Shown: positions 29,608-39,434 of the stretch, piece by piece
How the letters are laid out: the number at the start of each line of letters is the position of its first letter
Position numbering within the stretch: position 1 is the first letter of the stretch
Source of the DNA: a virus
Direction: 5' to 3' (one strand)
Virus record (IMG/VR): IMGVR_UViG_3300030012_003463
Span: 1 to 58,048 of that record
Length of the DNA: 58,048 bases
Position numbers and translations under genes: made by a program
Notes under the pieces: model-generated
Databases searched by the model: none
Seen by the model: only the letters and a program-made list of their open reading frames with translations
Told to the model about the DNA's origin: nothing

Positions 29608-29714
29608 GGTAACGACAGTTAATAAATCACTATAGTTATTTGCAAGAGACACTAGATCTAAAAACTTTTGCTAATATACATAAAGTTACCTTCCTGTACA
29701 TTTTGGTCGTTACC
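29608..29714 (+). other. Structured intergenic segment with 9-bp closing stem
   Basis: GGTAACGAC (29608-29616) pairs perfectly with GTCGTTACC (29706-29714). Inside are two good stems: AATAA/TTATT and GCAAGAG/CTTTTGC (29642-29648 / about 29666-29672, with a G-U pair) and possibly a third around TACA/TGTA. This looks like a multi-branched RNA element in the 206-bp gap between 29604 and 29811. No known riboswitch recognised. Confidence 0.45.
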
Positions 29715-29810
29715 ATTCTGAGTAATAAAATATCATAACTGTTGTGCAAAATAAACATTTCTTTTTCTTTTATTGTTGATTAAAACCTTATCTCGAAAGG
29801 AAAAAATATT

Positions 29811-29990
29811 ATGTATAATTTAACAAATAAAGCAAAAGAACACTTCTTAAATTTTTTTAAGAGTGATGATAAAAAAGAAGAAGAGTTAATAGACTTCTTA
29901 AAAGCAGAATATAAAAAAGATTGGAAAGCAGCTTACGCTTGGTACTTAGAAGAAGGTACTTTACCTAATTACGTAAGAAGAAGTTTATAA
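29811..29990 (+). CDS. Small acidic helical protein
   Basis: 59 residues, MYNLTNKAKEHFLNFFKSDD, then KKEEELIDFLKAEYKKDWKA and AYAWYLEEGTLPNYVRRSL. CGAAAGG lies 8 bases upstream. Its 3' end overlaps the convergent gene on the other strand by 6 bases. Function unknown. Confidence 0.55.
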   Translation: MYNLTNKAKEHFLNFFKSDDKKEEELIDFLKAEYKKDWKAAYAWYLEEGTLPNYVRRSL

Positions 29991-30194
29991 TAAATCCTCT
30001 AGCAAGCCCGATGAAACGCACGTGAAATTTAACACGATAGTTTCATCACGGCTGTAGAGATCTTTTGATATAACATCGTAGTATTGATAGCACTCTTCAT
30101 AAGAAGTGAAAATCACTTCTGAACTTAGCCTGACACACTTTTGGTCTAGTCCTAGACCGACACAAGCCCATCCTACTAAGAAAAATTTTAGCAC
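29985..30194 (-). CDS. Small secreted or membrane-anchored protein after endolysin
   Basis: 69 residues, beginning MLKFFLVGWACVGLGLDQKC: a signal-peptide-like hydrophobic start with a Cys, then a polar domain with more Cys (YEECYQYYDV, NFTCVSSG). Adjacent, and coupled by shared bases, to the endolysin gene, so a spanin-like or periplasmic lysis role is possible. No lipobox match is certain. Confidence 0.5.
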   Translation of the reverse strand: MLKFFLVGWACVGLGLDQKCVRLSSEVIFTSYEECYQYYDVISKDLYSRDETIVLNFTCVSSGLLEDLL

Positions 30195-30583
30195 TAATAG
30201 CTATAGATGATTTGAGGAAGATCTGTGTACTTTTCTCTTTTATCCAAGTGTACAAAAGTTTTTGCTAAACCGACAGTCCAACCAAGTTCTAAAGCAACTT
30301 TAAAAAGCTTCACTAATAAAACTCCATCAGGTCTTTTCATATCAATAGCGCAAGTATCAGTACCATACTTATCGTTGTCCACTAAATGTAATGAATTGCT
30401 AGAGGCAGGATAACCACGTGACTGTAGCCACTCATTATGTTCTTCTGTTCTGCAACCCGAAGTGACCACGATCGGATGACCGAAAGCCTCTCTTAATTCA
30501 TCAAGATCGTCTCCAAAACCATCTTGTAGTTGAACTATTCCTGTTGTTGGGCAAGCTAGTTCAGATTCCTGGAAATATTTCAT
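30194..30583 (-). CDS. Endolysin, M15-type peptidase
   Basis: 129 residues. PIVVTSGCRTEEHNEWLQSR, then SNSLHLVDNDKYGTDTCAID and GWTVGLAKTFVHLDKREKYT match the M15 (D-Ala-D-Ala/L-Ala-D-Glu) peptidase: zinc ligands H (SLH), D (AID) and H (FVH.D), with the SGCRT motif. It would cut peptidoglycan cross-links at lysis. No signal peptide, so it needs the holin (3092-3505). Confidence 0.85.
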   Translation of the reverse strand: MKYFQESELACPTTGIVQLQDGFGDDLDELREAFGHPIVVTSGCRTEEHNEWLQSRGYPASSNSLHLVDNDKYGTDTCAIDMKRPDGVLLVKLFKVALELGWTVGLAKTFVHLDKREKYTDLPQIIYSY

Positions 30584-30646
30584 GTTCGTCCCTTTCGTCT
30601 TTTTTACTGAATAAGTTTATAATAAATGCCTTTAGTTTTCTAATCA

Positions 30647-31906
30647 TTATTTCAACATATATCCTAGACCACTGTGTTTATTAACAGATCCGCCTTTATT
30701 GAAAGAGAAAGAAAGTCCGCCCGATATTCCTCCTTGACCGATTGAAGCGCTTAGATCAACAGGAACACCATTTATCATTACAGTGTTTCCATAGTTCAAT
30801 TGAGGATTACCTCTAAATACATTGTCTAAACTAAAGTCACCATACTGTGTATTTAAAGTTGGATTACGAGCAAAATCATAAGCTGCTTTTAAACTATCTA
30901 ACCCTAAACCTGTGTTCTCAACTCTTGCATTAGCTAGAGATTTTTGAAAATTAGTTTGATCATTTATGTTATTAGGAATGGCTTTAAAAGGTAGGTTATC
31001 TAATCTTGAATCATATAAAAAGGGATAATCATTTCTAAAAGTAGCGTCTCCCTGTTGTGAGGGTGGAAGAAGAGCAGGTAATTGTTGTACTTCTATTTTT
31101 TGATCATCAAAAGTAGGTGAAACAAAAGTAGGTACTTCTGTCACTGTTATATCACTGCTCCCTCCAGTAGTAACAACTGGGTCTTTTGTAAAATAGTCAT
31201 ACACGCCTTTAATTCCTTCACCAATTTTCATTGCCATTCCTGCTCCTGGAATAATTGATAGAGGATTAATATTTGAGAACATTCCTGGTGTGGTTTGCAT
31301 AAAAGCAGTATTTACATTTTGCCCAGAAGGGAAAGGTCCTTGAAAATTTTGATCAGGATATTTTATACTATCATAGCCTGTAAACGCCCTTGAGATGTCA
31401 CCACCTAATTGACTTAAAGTAGGAGCTGAAGCAGTTAGTTCAGGCAACATTATGGAAAGAAACTTTTGCCCTGAAGAGTCCATAGGTTTGTTTTCCATAC
31501 CCATAAAACTAAAACGAGGAATACCGTCAGGTCCGATAAAAAATTTTCCACCTCCAGCAATACCTTCATTTAACATACGCATACGATCAGCATATCTTTC
31601 ATAATCAACAGGTCTGCGATATTTGGAGCCCATTTCTCCAATCTGTTGTCCTATTTCTTGATAAGTAACAGGTTCTGAAGTGTTGCCTTTAAATTGATTA
31701 ATAGCTTCTTGACCTTTTTTTATTTCCTCAACTTGATTTGGTGAAAAACCTGCAAGTCCTGTATTGCCTGCCATGGCCATTGATTGACCAGGTCCCATGG
31801 GTTGATTGGCAATCTTTTTAACGAAATCCGAAGCTCTTTTAGAAGCAGCTACCCCTTTTTGAACTCTTTTTTTAGTTTCCACATCAACTTTTTTTCCTCT
31901 AGCCAT
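30647..31906 (-). CDS. Virion-associated protein, C-terminal KGG motif
   Basis: 419 residues. Basic N-terminus (MARGKKVDVETKKRVQKGVA), long low-complexity middle rich in G, P, N and Q (QPMGPGQSMAMAGNTGLAG), and a C-terminal beta-like part ending NKGGSVNKHSGLGYMLK. No enzyme motif. It is downstream of the internal virion proteins in the same operon, so an internal or minor virion protein is most likely. Confidence 0.5.
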   Translation of the reverse strand: MARGKKVDVETKKRVQKGVAASKRASDFVKKIANQPMGPGQSMAMAGNTGLAGFSPNQVEEIKKGQEAINQFKGNTSEPVTYQEIGQQIGEMGSKYRRPVDYERYADRMRMLNEGIAGGGKFFIGPDGIPRFSFMGMENKPMDSSGQKFLSIMLPELTASAPTLSQLGGDISRAFTGYDSIKYPDQNFQGPFPSGQNVNTAFMQTTPGMFSNINPLSIIPGAGMAMKIGEGIKGVYDYFTKDPVVTTGGSSDITVTEVPTFVSPTFDDQKIEVQQLPALLPPSQQGDATFRNDYPFLYDSRLDNLPFKAIPNNINDQTNFQKSLANARVENTGLGLDSLKAAYDFARNPTLNTQYGDFSLDNVFRGNPQLNYGNTVMINGVPVDLSASIGQGGISGGLSFSFNKGGSVNKHSGLGYMLK

Positions 31907-34611
31907 TATGCTACCACCTGTGGTTTTTTAAACTTTTTTGATTCATAAACATCGACGATACCTCCATCAGCAGCTTGGAAAAGAGGTAACCCAACAGCTT
32001 CTAATCCAGCCACTGTTTGTGGGTTTATTGGTCCTACGCCTTGATTATTGGGCGCTAAAGGAAAATCTATTGGAGCTAATACGTTAGCTAAGTTCCCCGA
32101 GCCGCGAGTCGCGTCCGGTGCAACCATAGTCGGACTAGAGGGAACAGTAACCGAGGCCCCTGTTTTAGCAGGAATATCTAAATCATCCTGATCCACTCCC
32201 TCTTGAAACTCTATGGGTTGCTCAATGGGTCTCTCATCATCTTTGTCTGGCATCTGCTCAATAGCAATTTTTTTAACTTCTCCAACAAAGTTCATGTAAT
32301 CTAAAATATTTTGTCTTTTCTCTCCTACATTTTCGGCGGCTACTTCAGTTAGATGATCTAAAGTGATATCTAATAGTTTTAAAGCAGAGTTGTAACTTCT
32401 ATAATAAGGTATTCTAGAATCTATTGCCTCAAATAAAAATTTTGTATTTTGTGGATTAGAGAGAATTTTAGTTATTCCTCTCATTGTTAAAACTGTTCCC
32501 AGGCCAAACTTTGCTCCTTGATTAGCTACGTCTCCATAACCAAACATGTGCAAACCTAACAAGGTGCTTAAACCACCAAACATAGAAGCTCTTCTTAAGA
32601 AAGTAGCAGGATCAGGAACAAAAACATTTCCATGTTTTTCCATTAAATAAACTAAATCAACAAAATTTTCAGGATTAATCTTTTTACCTTGAGGCGACTT
32701 AGAGAACAGCTCTAACGCTCTTAAAAAACCCTCTTCTTTAGGACCTTTAGATCCTCCTTTTACGTATGTCTCAAAACTAGGAAGACCCAAATTCTCTCTA
32801 AATTTTTTAGGATCAAAGTTTAAGAAATTAAAAGTTTTTTCTGGTTCAGCACCACTTTTCGCTCCTTTTACTTTGGCAGTGTTTTCATAGGCATCATCAA
32901 GATATTTTCTTATGAAAAGACCAAACAATTCATCATCTTTTCCCATCAACTTATACAAATCATCGACAGATTCTTTTGATCCAAAACTTAATACGTCCTT
33001 AACTATTTCACTGTAATACTTTGTACCTTCTTCAGTGAGCTTAGTATCAAACATATTTTTCTTTGCTTTTGAAACTTTGTCAGCCATTGGTCTTTCATAT
33101 AAAGGCTTACCTTCAAAAAAAGTTCCTTTACTGTTATAGCCAAAATTAAAAGTCTTTTTAGCGATTGCATATTGTCTTTTGATTGCGTCAGCAATATCTT
33201 TTGGAATATTTGATAAATTAATATTTTCAATAGACTCTTCTGCTGCTTTTTTTAAAGCTATAATATCTCCGACAGAGGCCCCTCCCTCACTGGAGTAACT
33301 TTTGTTTTGAGCATTTTTTAAAGTTTTAGTGATAAATTTTCTTACCTCTTGAACAGGAATAAAGTTTCTATAAGCATACTCGTCATAAAAAACTTTTGCT
33401 GCTTTATAAGCTTCAGTATAGTTAGGATTGGTGGATTTTATATTCATTCCTCCAGCGTTTTGTATGATATCTTTTGCTACATCTAATAGATATGGCACCT
33501 GGCCAGACCCTTCTTTTAGTTTTTTGTTTGTTACCGGAACAATGTTTTTATCAAATTTAACAACCGTCCCTTTACCCATGGCTAAATCTTCGAAAGCCTT
33601 CCATTGCTTGGCATTATAATATTTCCATTTTTTATAAACTTTTTCGGAAGTCTCTACTAATTTTTTTCCCAACTCACTTGAATTAGTAGACGTTCCTGTA
33701 GGAGCGTAAGAATAAAAAAAGTTATCTAATTGTTGTAAAATTTTATTAGCTCTTCCTCTTATAGTTTTTTTTAAAGGACCAGGTACAAGAGGAAAAACAC
33801 CACCTGTTTGTAAGAAAAATCTACCTAAACCTGAGTCAGCAAAATCAGCAATGGTCATGTCTAGTTTTAAATTTTTTGCTCTTGTATAAATATCTTTGGC
33901 AAATTTATCTACCTTTACCAATCCTCTTTTTACAAGATAAGGAATTGTTCCAAAACCTAACGCTAATGCTTCATAAGTAGCTTCCGTTTGTAAGTCCTGT
34001 GGAAGTTTTTCCAATACCTCTTCTACTGTTTGTTCTTCACCGGTAATTTTTCCTTGTATAAAATCGTAAGCTAATTTTGCTTGCGTGCCTCCTAGTATTG
34101 CTCCTAGAGAAGTGTTTATAACCTGCAGTATAGGAGTGATTCTTCCTCCATAAGCTTTTAAGGCTTTATCTCCTACTTTTTTAACAATATCAGCTCCAAT
34201 AATAACCCCTGGAATAGAAGCGATGTCTCTGTTTAATCCAAAAATTTCTAATCCTTTTGCTATAACAGCGTCTTCTTCAGGCAGCGCCGTCTTTTGTCTT
34301 TTAAAATCAACACCAAATGTATCAGTAAAAAATTGATCTACTTTGTCGTAAGAATCTGGAGGCACGATCTCATAATCCTCCTCAATATCAGAATCACCTA
34401 AATAAATGTATCCGTCTTTTATTCTTAAAGCGTTTCCAAGAAAACCATCAAAATCTAACTCTGTTTTTTGAGGAATTAAATCAGCAAAATTATCTTCTGG
34501 AACATCCACCGGAGTCTCTTGAAAAGATGGTGAACCAGGAATTAAATCAGCAAAATTGTCTGTTATGACTAGCTTTTCTTGTTCTAGTGGAGCAATGGTT
34601 TCTTCAGCCAT
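31906..34611 (-). CDS. Large internal virion protein candidate
   Basis: 901 residues. The N-terminus repeats DNFADLIP twice (around residues 18-25 and 40-47), then amphipathic and hydrophobic helices (IASIPGVIIGADIVKKVGDK, VINTSLGAILGGTQAKLAYD) and long helical regions; the C-terminus is acidic and proline-rich and ends with ADGGIVDVYESKKFKKP. Size, helicity, Gly/Ala-rich membrane-active stretches and position resemble T7 gp15/gp16- or P22 gp16/gp20-like ejection proteins. Assignment is by character, not by homology. Confidence 0.55.
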   Translation of the reverse strand: MAEETIAPLEQEKLVITDNFADLIPGSPSFQETPVDVPEDNFADLIPQKTELDFDGFLGNALRIKDGYIYLGDSDIEEDYEIVPPDSYDKVDQFFTDTFGVDFKRQKTALPEEDAVIAKGLEIFGLNRDIASIPGVIIGADIVKKVGDKALKAYGGRITPILQVINTSLGAILGGTQAKLAYDFIQGKITGEEQTVEEVLEKLPQDLQTEATYEALALGFGTIPYLVKRGLVKVDKFAKDIYTRAKNLKLDMTIADFADSGLGRFFLQTGGVFPLVPGPLKKTIRGRANKILQQLDNFFYSYAPTGTSTNSSELGKKLVETSEKVYKKWKYYNAKQWKAFEDLAMGKGTVVKFDKNIVPVTNKKLKEGSGQVPYLLDVAKDIIQNAGGMNIKSTNPNYTEAYKAAKVFYDEYAYRNFIPVQEVRKFITKTLKNAQNKSYSSEGGASVGDIIALKKAAEESIENINLSNIPKDIADAIKRQYAIAKKTFNFGYNSKGTFFEGKPLYERPMADKVSKAKKNMFDTKLTEEGTKYYSEIVKDVLSFGSKESVDDLYKLMGKDDELFGLFIRKYLDDAYENTAKVKGAKSGAEPEKTFNFLNFDPKKFRENLGLPSFETYVKGGSKGPKEEGFLRALELFSKSPQGKKINPENFVDLVYLMEKHGNVFVPDPATFLRRASMFGGLSTLLGLHMFGYGDVANQGAKFGLGTVLTMRGITKILSNPQNTKFLFEAIDSRIPYYRSYNSALKLLDITLDHLTEVAAENVGEKRQNILDYMNFVGEVKKIAIEQMPDKDDERPIEQPIEFQEGVDQDDLDIPAKTGASVTVPSSPTMVAPDATRGSGNLANVLAPIDFPLAPNNQGVGPINPQTVAGLEAVGLPLFQAADGGIVDVYESKKFKKPQVVA

Positions 34612-34620
34612 TTTAACCTC

Positions 34621-37155
34621 CTATTCTATTCCTTTAAGTTGTTTTAATCTTTCAATTACCGCGGTTGGATCAGCACCTTCTATCACGGCTTTAATAGCGT
34701 TTTTAATATCAGGATCATTAATTGTTAAATCTTTTAATTCAGGAGGCATCATTGATTGAATTAAATTAAACTGCTTTACATTAAAATCATCATTTTTATT
34801 TTTTCTAGGTGCGCTAAAAATTTTAGGTACTTCGTAATCGATTTCTTCGACTCCAGGAAGCAACGCTCTTTGATCATTTGCTTTTTGAGACATTTCATTC
34901 CAAGCTTGTTCTAAAGAGTCCATTGCTCTTTGAGCATTACCTATTCCTGTTATATTTAAATCGTTTTTAACAAGATTTATTTCTCTAACAGGATTAGATC
35001 TACCGGTCTGTTCTCTTCGAACAGAGGCCATAGAAGTGGCAATAGCTGTTTCTAATCCCATAATTTCATCAATAACTGGTTTAAAGAAAAAACTTTCAAG
35101 AGGAAGATCAACATCATAACCAAAAGCATTAAATATGTCATCAACAGCTCCTAAGAGACCTTTTCCTACTCTCGTTCCAGAACCAAAAATTCCAAAGTAA
35201 AGAGGATTGTCATAAGCTAATTGATACATTTTTACAATATTTTCCATAGCTGTTTCAGCTTGCTTTAATTTACCTTTTGCTATTTCAGTATACTGTCCTC
35301 CCGTTTGATATTCCGGAGTCGCGGTATCTAAGTCTTGTAAAAAATCATCGCTTACGCCAATTACTTCTTGTTCGGATTGTTCCCCTCCCTCATCTGTTCC
35401 TGTGCTTCTGTAAACGATACCTCCATCCTTCTTGTCTTGAATGTTTGTAATAGGAACATTGATGTTAGGACTGAATGTTATTCCTGATAATTTTTCAAAC
35501 TTAAATAATTTTTTAACAGATTCCTCTTGCTTTAAATACGCGTTTTGAAGTTCATTGTATTTTGCGAGGCCGTCTGGAGTATTTAAATCAATAATCTCTG
35601 TTTTTATTGTGGTAGTACCATCTTTAGTGACAGGGTAAGACACTGTATATTCATTTTTCTTTTGTGTTTTAAAGGCTTGATTTACTGGAACATAGTTGTT
35701 GTTTAACAGTTCTGTTATCTTTGTCTGTCCCTCAGTGCTTCCTAAGTCTTGAATCTCTGTAGCAATAATTTGATTATTGTCATCCAATTTAACATATACT
35801 TCAGGATTTTTCATTCCCTTAGCGTCAGCTTTAATTTGCTCCAAAACTTTAGAGGTAAAGAAATCATACTGTTTATTAATAGCGTTAATCTGCATATCAG
35901 TGGTTGCTTTAGTTAAAGCTGCATTTTTGGTATTAGCAGCGTTAAATGCTAACATTTTTATCTTATCATTAAGAGCTTCCTGCGTGGCATCCTCTTGTAC
36001 TTTAGCTCCTATTAATGTTGTTGCTGTGTCTCCTGCCACGTTTAAAGGATCTTTTCCTCCTGCTAAAGCTAAACCTTCTTTTATTAACGTAGCCGCTGTA
36101 ATCAGAGGCATTTTAGATTTTTTAGGACCGCCTAAAAAACTTTGAATATTAGCATACTCCGCTTGAGGAGTTGTTTTATCTCCGACATTATAAAACAAAT
36201 TAGGAACTTGATTTTGTGCGGTTTGCGCTCCAAAAATAGATCCAGCTTGAAAAGCGTCTCCAACAGTGTCTTGGCCATACAAACCAAAGTTAGCCATTTG
36301 TTCTTTTGAAAAAGGACCCACCATTCCTGAGTAAACACCTTCTCCTCCAGTTCCATTTGCCAAATGAACAATTCCACCTTGATTCACTCTCATAGGCCCC
36401 TGAGGTCCCATAGTCATTTGAGGTTGCACAGCTTGAGCCATCATTTGATCTGCTCCTGGAGCTTGAGCAATACCTTGTTTTTCTTGTAATTCAAAAACTG
36501 GTTGTACTAAAGCTAACACAGACAATGGAGTGTCTTTAGCATCTTTCTCTCCAACCACACCTGCTAACTCTTGAACTCTTCCTTCCATTGAAACTTCATC
36601 TCCACGAACATCGTTCATGAGTTGCACATATTGCTCAGGAGATACTTTTGCAATTCCATCTTTTGAAGGATCACTCGAAGGTGTTTCTTCATCTAATCCT
36701 GAGGCAATGCCCACGGCATCAGACTCAACTTTACCTCCCTCAGCCATTAATCTTGGATCAATTGTTGGTTCATTAGGCATCGTTGCTGACTTAAGTCTTT
36801 CAAGAAAATTTAATTCTTGTTCAGGAATCTCAAAAGGTTTTGGTTCAATAGCACCTTTTTCTTTCATTTCATTTGCAATTTTAAAATTGGTAAACTCATT
36901 TAATAAACCGGTTAATAAACTAAAGTTCTCTGGAGTATTACCTATTAAAAGAGTGTCCAAAAGACTTTGACCTCTATCTCCATAAGTGCTTAATAAAAAA
37001 TTTTGAAACTCAGGATTAATAACAGCTTTACCATAATCATCTAGCTGAGGTTTTTGTTTCATTTCAATAACCATTTCTCCAGTTGAAGGTGTCCCTGTTT
37101 GACGTCTCACGATCCGCGGTTGAAACATCGGTCTTCTCATTACTGCATTCATCAT
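34621..37155 (-). CDS. Large internal virion protein candidate
   Basis: 844 residues. Polar, largely disordered or helical; contains EEIKKGQ-free but Q/N/A-rich regions such as QAPGADQMMAQAVQPQMTMG, and two GGIV motifs (NQGGIVHLANG, KKDGGIVYRSTG). The C-terminal 150 residues are helical and charged (QRAMDSLEQAWNEMSQKAND). Overlaps the next gene by 4 bases. A second ejection-protein candidate. Confidence 0.5.
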   Translation of the reverse strand: MMNAVMRRPMFQPRIVRRQTGTPSTGEMVIEMKQKPQLDDYGKAVINPEFQNFLLSTYGDRGQSLLDTLLIGNTPENFSLLTGLLNEFTNFKIANEMKEKGAIEPKPFEIPEQELNFLERLKSATMPNEPTIDPRLMAEGGKVESDAVGIASGLDEETPSSDPSKDGIAKVSPEQYVQLMNDVRGDEVSMEGRVQELAGVVGEKDAKDTPLSVLALVQPVFELQEKQGIAQAPGADQMMAQAVQPQMTMGPQGPMRVNQGGIVHLANGTGGEGVYSGMVGPFSKEQMANFGLYGQDTVGDAFQAGSIFGAQTAQNQVPNLFYNVGDKTTPQAEYANIQSFLGGPKKSKMPLITAATLIKEGLALAGGKDPLNVAGDTATTLIGAKVQEDATQEALNDKIKMLAFNAANTKNAALTKATTDMQINAINKQYDFFTSKVLEQIKADAKGMKNPEVYVKLDDNNQIIATEIQDLGSTEGQTKITELLNNNYVPVNQAFKTQKKNEYTVSYPVTKDGTTTIKTEIIDLNTPDGLAKYNELQNAYLKQEESVKKLFKFEKLSGITFSPNINVPITNIQDKKDGGIVYRSTGTDEGGEQSEQEVIGVSDDFLQDLDTATPEYQTGGQYTEIAKGKLKQAETAMENIVKMYQLAYDNPLYFGIFGSGTRVGKGLLGAVDDIFNAFGYDVDLPLESFFFKPVIDEIMGLETAIATSMASVRREQTGRSNPVREINLVKNDLNITGIGNAQRAMDSLEQAWNEMSQKANDQRALLPGVEEIDYEVPKIFSAPRKNKNDDFNVKQFNLIQSMMPPELKDLTINDPDIKNAIKAVIEGADPTAVIERLKQLKGIE

Positions 37156-38072
37156 CCGAATAATCCTCCTCCGCCGAAGCCGGATAGAGCTCCGAGGCCC
37201 GCGATTCCATAACCTGCGATCTGTTGTAAAGGAGAAGCACCTGCTCCTCCCGCAGAAGCCACTTGAGGTATAGATGGTGCATAACCAAATGCCGAACCTA
37301 AGAAACCTAACTCTGTAAATGGTTGTTGATATCCAGCAGCTTGATTAGCATAATCAATGTCAAAACCTCTCTGTGTCTGCTGCTGTTGTAAGTTTGCGAA
37401 ATCTAAAAGTGTTCCAATGTCTGTAAGACCTGCTCTTTGTACATCAAATCCTAACCCTGCTTGACCTGCACCCAGTTGACCTAACTGTGTTCCAAACTGA
37501 CCAAATTGTCCTGCAATATTTCCTAATCCACCAGCAGAGGCAGATTGAGAAGCTAAATAATTTTGAAGTCCCTGACCAAAGGCTTGAGCTTGTGCCTGAG
37601 CTAAAGCACCGGCTCTATTTTTTTCTAGTTCAGCTCTTAATACACCTTCGCGCCCACCACCAAAAGTACCGGCTGCAACTGAACCCGCTGCGGCTTCATT
37701 AGCAGCAATATCATAAGCACGATTAATTTCATCTCTAACAGCGTCTTGATAAGGATTGATAAAAGGCTGAATTTGTTCTGTTGTAGGAGCAGTTCCTAAT
37801 CCTCGATAAACATCGGCTGCCTCTTTAAGAACATCCTGTCCGGTTCCAATAGAGGAGACTCCTCCACCAATTGTTTCTTGTCCTGTCTGAACAAAAGGTT
37901 CAAAAGCTCCGATACCTTCGGTAAAAGCTTGTTCAGCGGCGGCATAGCGTTCATCTAAGTCGGCTAATTTTTGTTCAGGAATACCCTGCACATCACCGGC
38001 TCTTATATCGTCCAGAAGCTGCTTAATGCTGTCTAAATAACCTAAATATTTACCTTGAATCTCTTCTTCCAT
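37152..38072 (-). CDS. Gly/Ala-rich ejection-type protein
   Basis: 306 residues. N-terminal helix (GKYLGYLDSIKQLLDDIRAG), then AAEQAFTEGIGAFEPFVQTG and the conserved-looking INPYQDAVRDEINRAYDIAA, EAAAGSVAAGTFGGGREGVL, and a Gly/Gln/Ala-rich C-terminus ending GIAGLGALSGFGGGGLFG. Composition matches small injected proteins (P22 gp7-like) that insert into membranes. Function inferred from composition and operon place. Confidence 0.55.
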   Translation of the reverse strand: MEEEIQGKYLGYLDSIKQLLDDIRAGDVQGIPEQKLADLDERYAAAEQAFTEGIGAFEPFVQTGQETIGGGVSSIGTGQDVLKEAADVYRGLGTAPTTEQIQPFINPYQDAVRDEINRAYDIAANEAAAGSVAAGTFGGGREGVLRAELEKNRAGALAQAQAQAFGQGLQNYLASQSASAGGLGNIAGQFGQFGTQLGQLGAGQAGLGFDVQRAGLTDIGTLLDFANLQQQQTQRGFDIDYANQAAGYQQPFTELGFLGSAFGYAPSIPQVASAGGAGASPLQQIAGYGIAGLGALSGFGGGGLFG

Positions 38073-38073
38073 G

Positions 38074-39165
38074 TTATGCCATACCTATACTTTGTTGTGA
38101 TAACGTACCACCTTTTTCTAAATTTTTCATCATCTTATACATGTTTTTTGCTCCTTGCTTCCGCGATCCGCCGCCCGCGTTCCTCACAGCTTGAGCAGTC
38201 ATCACAAATTCGCCGTCACTTAACATTGCGGGAATATCATCGGAGGTTCCTGTGCCTGGTCCTGCAATCTCTCCAATTCTTTTTGGATGCTCTTTTACTT
38301 TTCCATCGGGGTGTTCAATTCTTCGACCATTGTTTGCAACACCACCGGTTACCTCACCGCCGTCCGCGGCGTAAGAAAAGAAGAAATCGTCTCTTGCTTG
38401 TTGATCAAATCCTGTTCCTTCTTCTTCAGGAGGATTGATAAATCTATCCGCTAAAGAAATTCCCTGTAATCCTGCATAAGCCAAAGGACCATATTGATAA
38501 GTAAATCCTGCCTCTTTAGGTACACCCATAGCAGCTAATTGTGCATCAGTTAAATTAGGATTAAACAATTTAAATTTTTTATACTCGGGATTAATTGTTC
38601 TTTGACTAGGATCAAAAGTAGCCATAAATTTATCGCCTACATTTTCAAAAAATCCTTTTTTAGGAGTAGCATAATCAATGGGAGGAGTATTGACTTGAAA
38701 GTTAACTGGTTGAGAAGCAGCATAATTAATTGCTTGATTGCTTGAAGGTAAGTTGGACATGTTACCTGCAACATTTGAAGGCATGCTTTGATAATTTAAA
38801 GCTTGATTTAAATTTGATTGACCGATTTGTGCAGGTGATCGCCCTAATCCTATAGATTCTAATTGCTCTCCAAAAGACTGACCAAATCTACCTCCACTAA
38901 GACTACTGGCAATTCCTGATGTGGCAGCTTGAAGTGCCATATTTTTTGCAATGTCAACTGGCTTCTGACCAGCGGCTAAACCAATTCCTGCTCCTATCAA
39001 TTGTTTTACTATTGGTCCGCCAGGTAAAAAAGGTAAAACAAAAGGAGCAATCGGAGCAACAGCTCTTGCAACACCTGTGACAGTGTCCTTGACATTTTGA
39101 AAGAAGTCACCGATCAGCGATCCGAGACCCATTTCATAAATCTGAGCGTACTCCTTTTGTTGCAT
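38074..39165 (-). CDS. Internal virion/tape-measure-like C-terminal domain protein
   Basis: 363 residues. An N-terminal membrane-active region (VKDTVTGVARAVAPIAPFVL, PFLPGGPIVKQLIGAGIGLA) and a C-terminal element GEIAGPGTGTSDDIPAMLSD, GEFVMTAQAVRNAGGGSRKQ, GAKNMYKMMKNLEKGG, a motif shared by many phage tape-measure or internal virion proteins. Also has AADGGEVTGGV. Probably ejected with the DNA. Confidence 0.6.
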   Translation of the reverse strand: MQQKEYAQIYEMGLGSLIGDFFQNVKDTVTGVARAVAPIAPFVLPFLPGGPIVKQLIGAGIGLAAGQKPVDIAKNMALQAATSGIASSLSGGRFGQSFGEQLESIGLGRSPAQIGQSNLNQALNYQSMPSNVAGNMSNLPSSNQAINYAASQPVNFQVNTPPIDYATPKKGFFENVGDKFMATFDPSQRTINPEYKKFKLFNPNLTDAQLAAMGVPKEAGFTYQYGPLAYAGLQGISLADRFINPPEEEGTGFDQQARDDFFFSYAADGGEVTGGVANNGRRIEHPDGKVKEHPKRIGEIAGPGTGTSDDIPAMLSDGEFVMTAQAVRNAGGGSRKQGAKNMYKMMKNLEKGGTLSQQSIGMA

Positions 39166-39167
39166 TT

Positions 39168-39419
39168 TTACTCCGGTAACGTATGTGCTCCCGCAAATAC
39201 ATTAGGAGCTGTTACATGAACATCTCTTCTTATATCTGCTTCGGTTGTTTCTGTGTTAGGATTATCAATGTCAGCTTGACACTCCTCGTGTGAATTATAC
39301 TCTTGACCTGTTTTAGTGTTGGTAATAGTCGTTTCCACCTTTGCACTATAAACAGGAACTTTTTCGCCATCGATCACGTCATAACGTAATATCTTTGGCT
39401 CATCTATAATTTTCGCCAT
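39168..39419 (-). CDS. Small virion-module protein
   Basis: 83 residues, MAKIIDEPKILRYDVIDGEK, beta-rich start, then SHEECQADIDNPNTETTEAD and a hydrophilic end. 2 bp from the next gene. Function unknown. Confidence 0.55.
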   Translation of the reverse strand: MAKIIDEPKILRYDVIDGEKVPVYSAKVETTITNTKTGQEYNSHEECQADIDNPNTETTEADIRRDVHVTAPNVFAGAHTLPE

Positions 39420-39434
39420 ATTATAGTTTTAACC

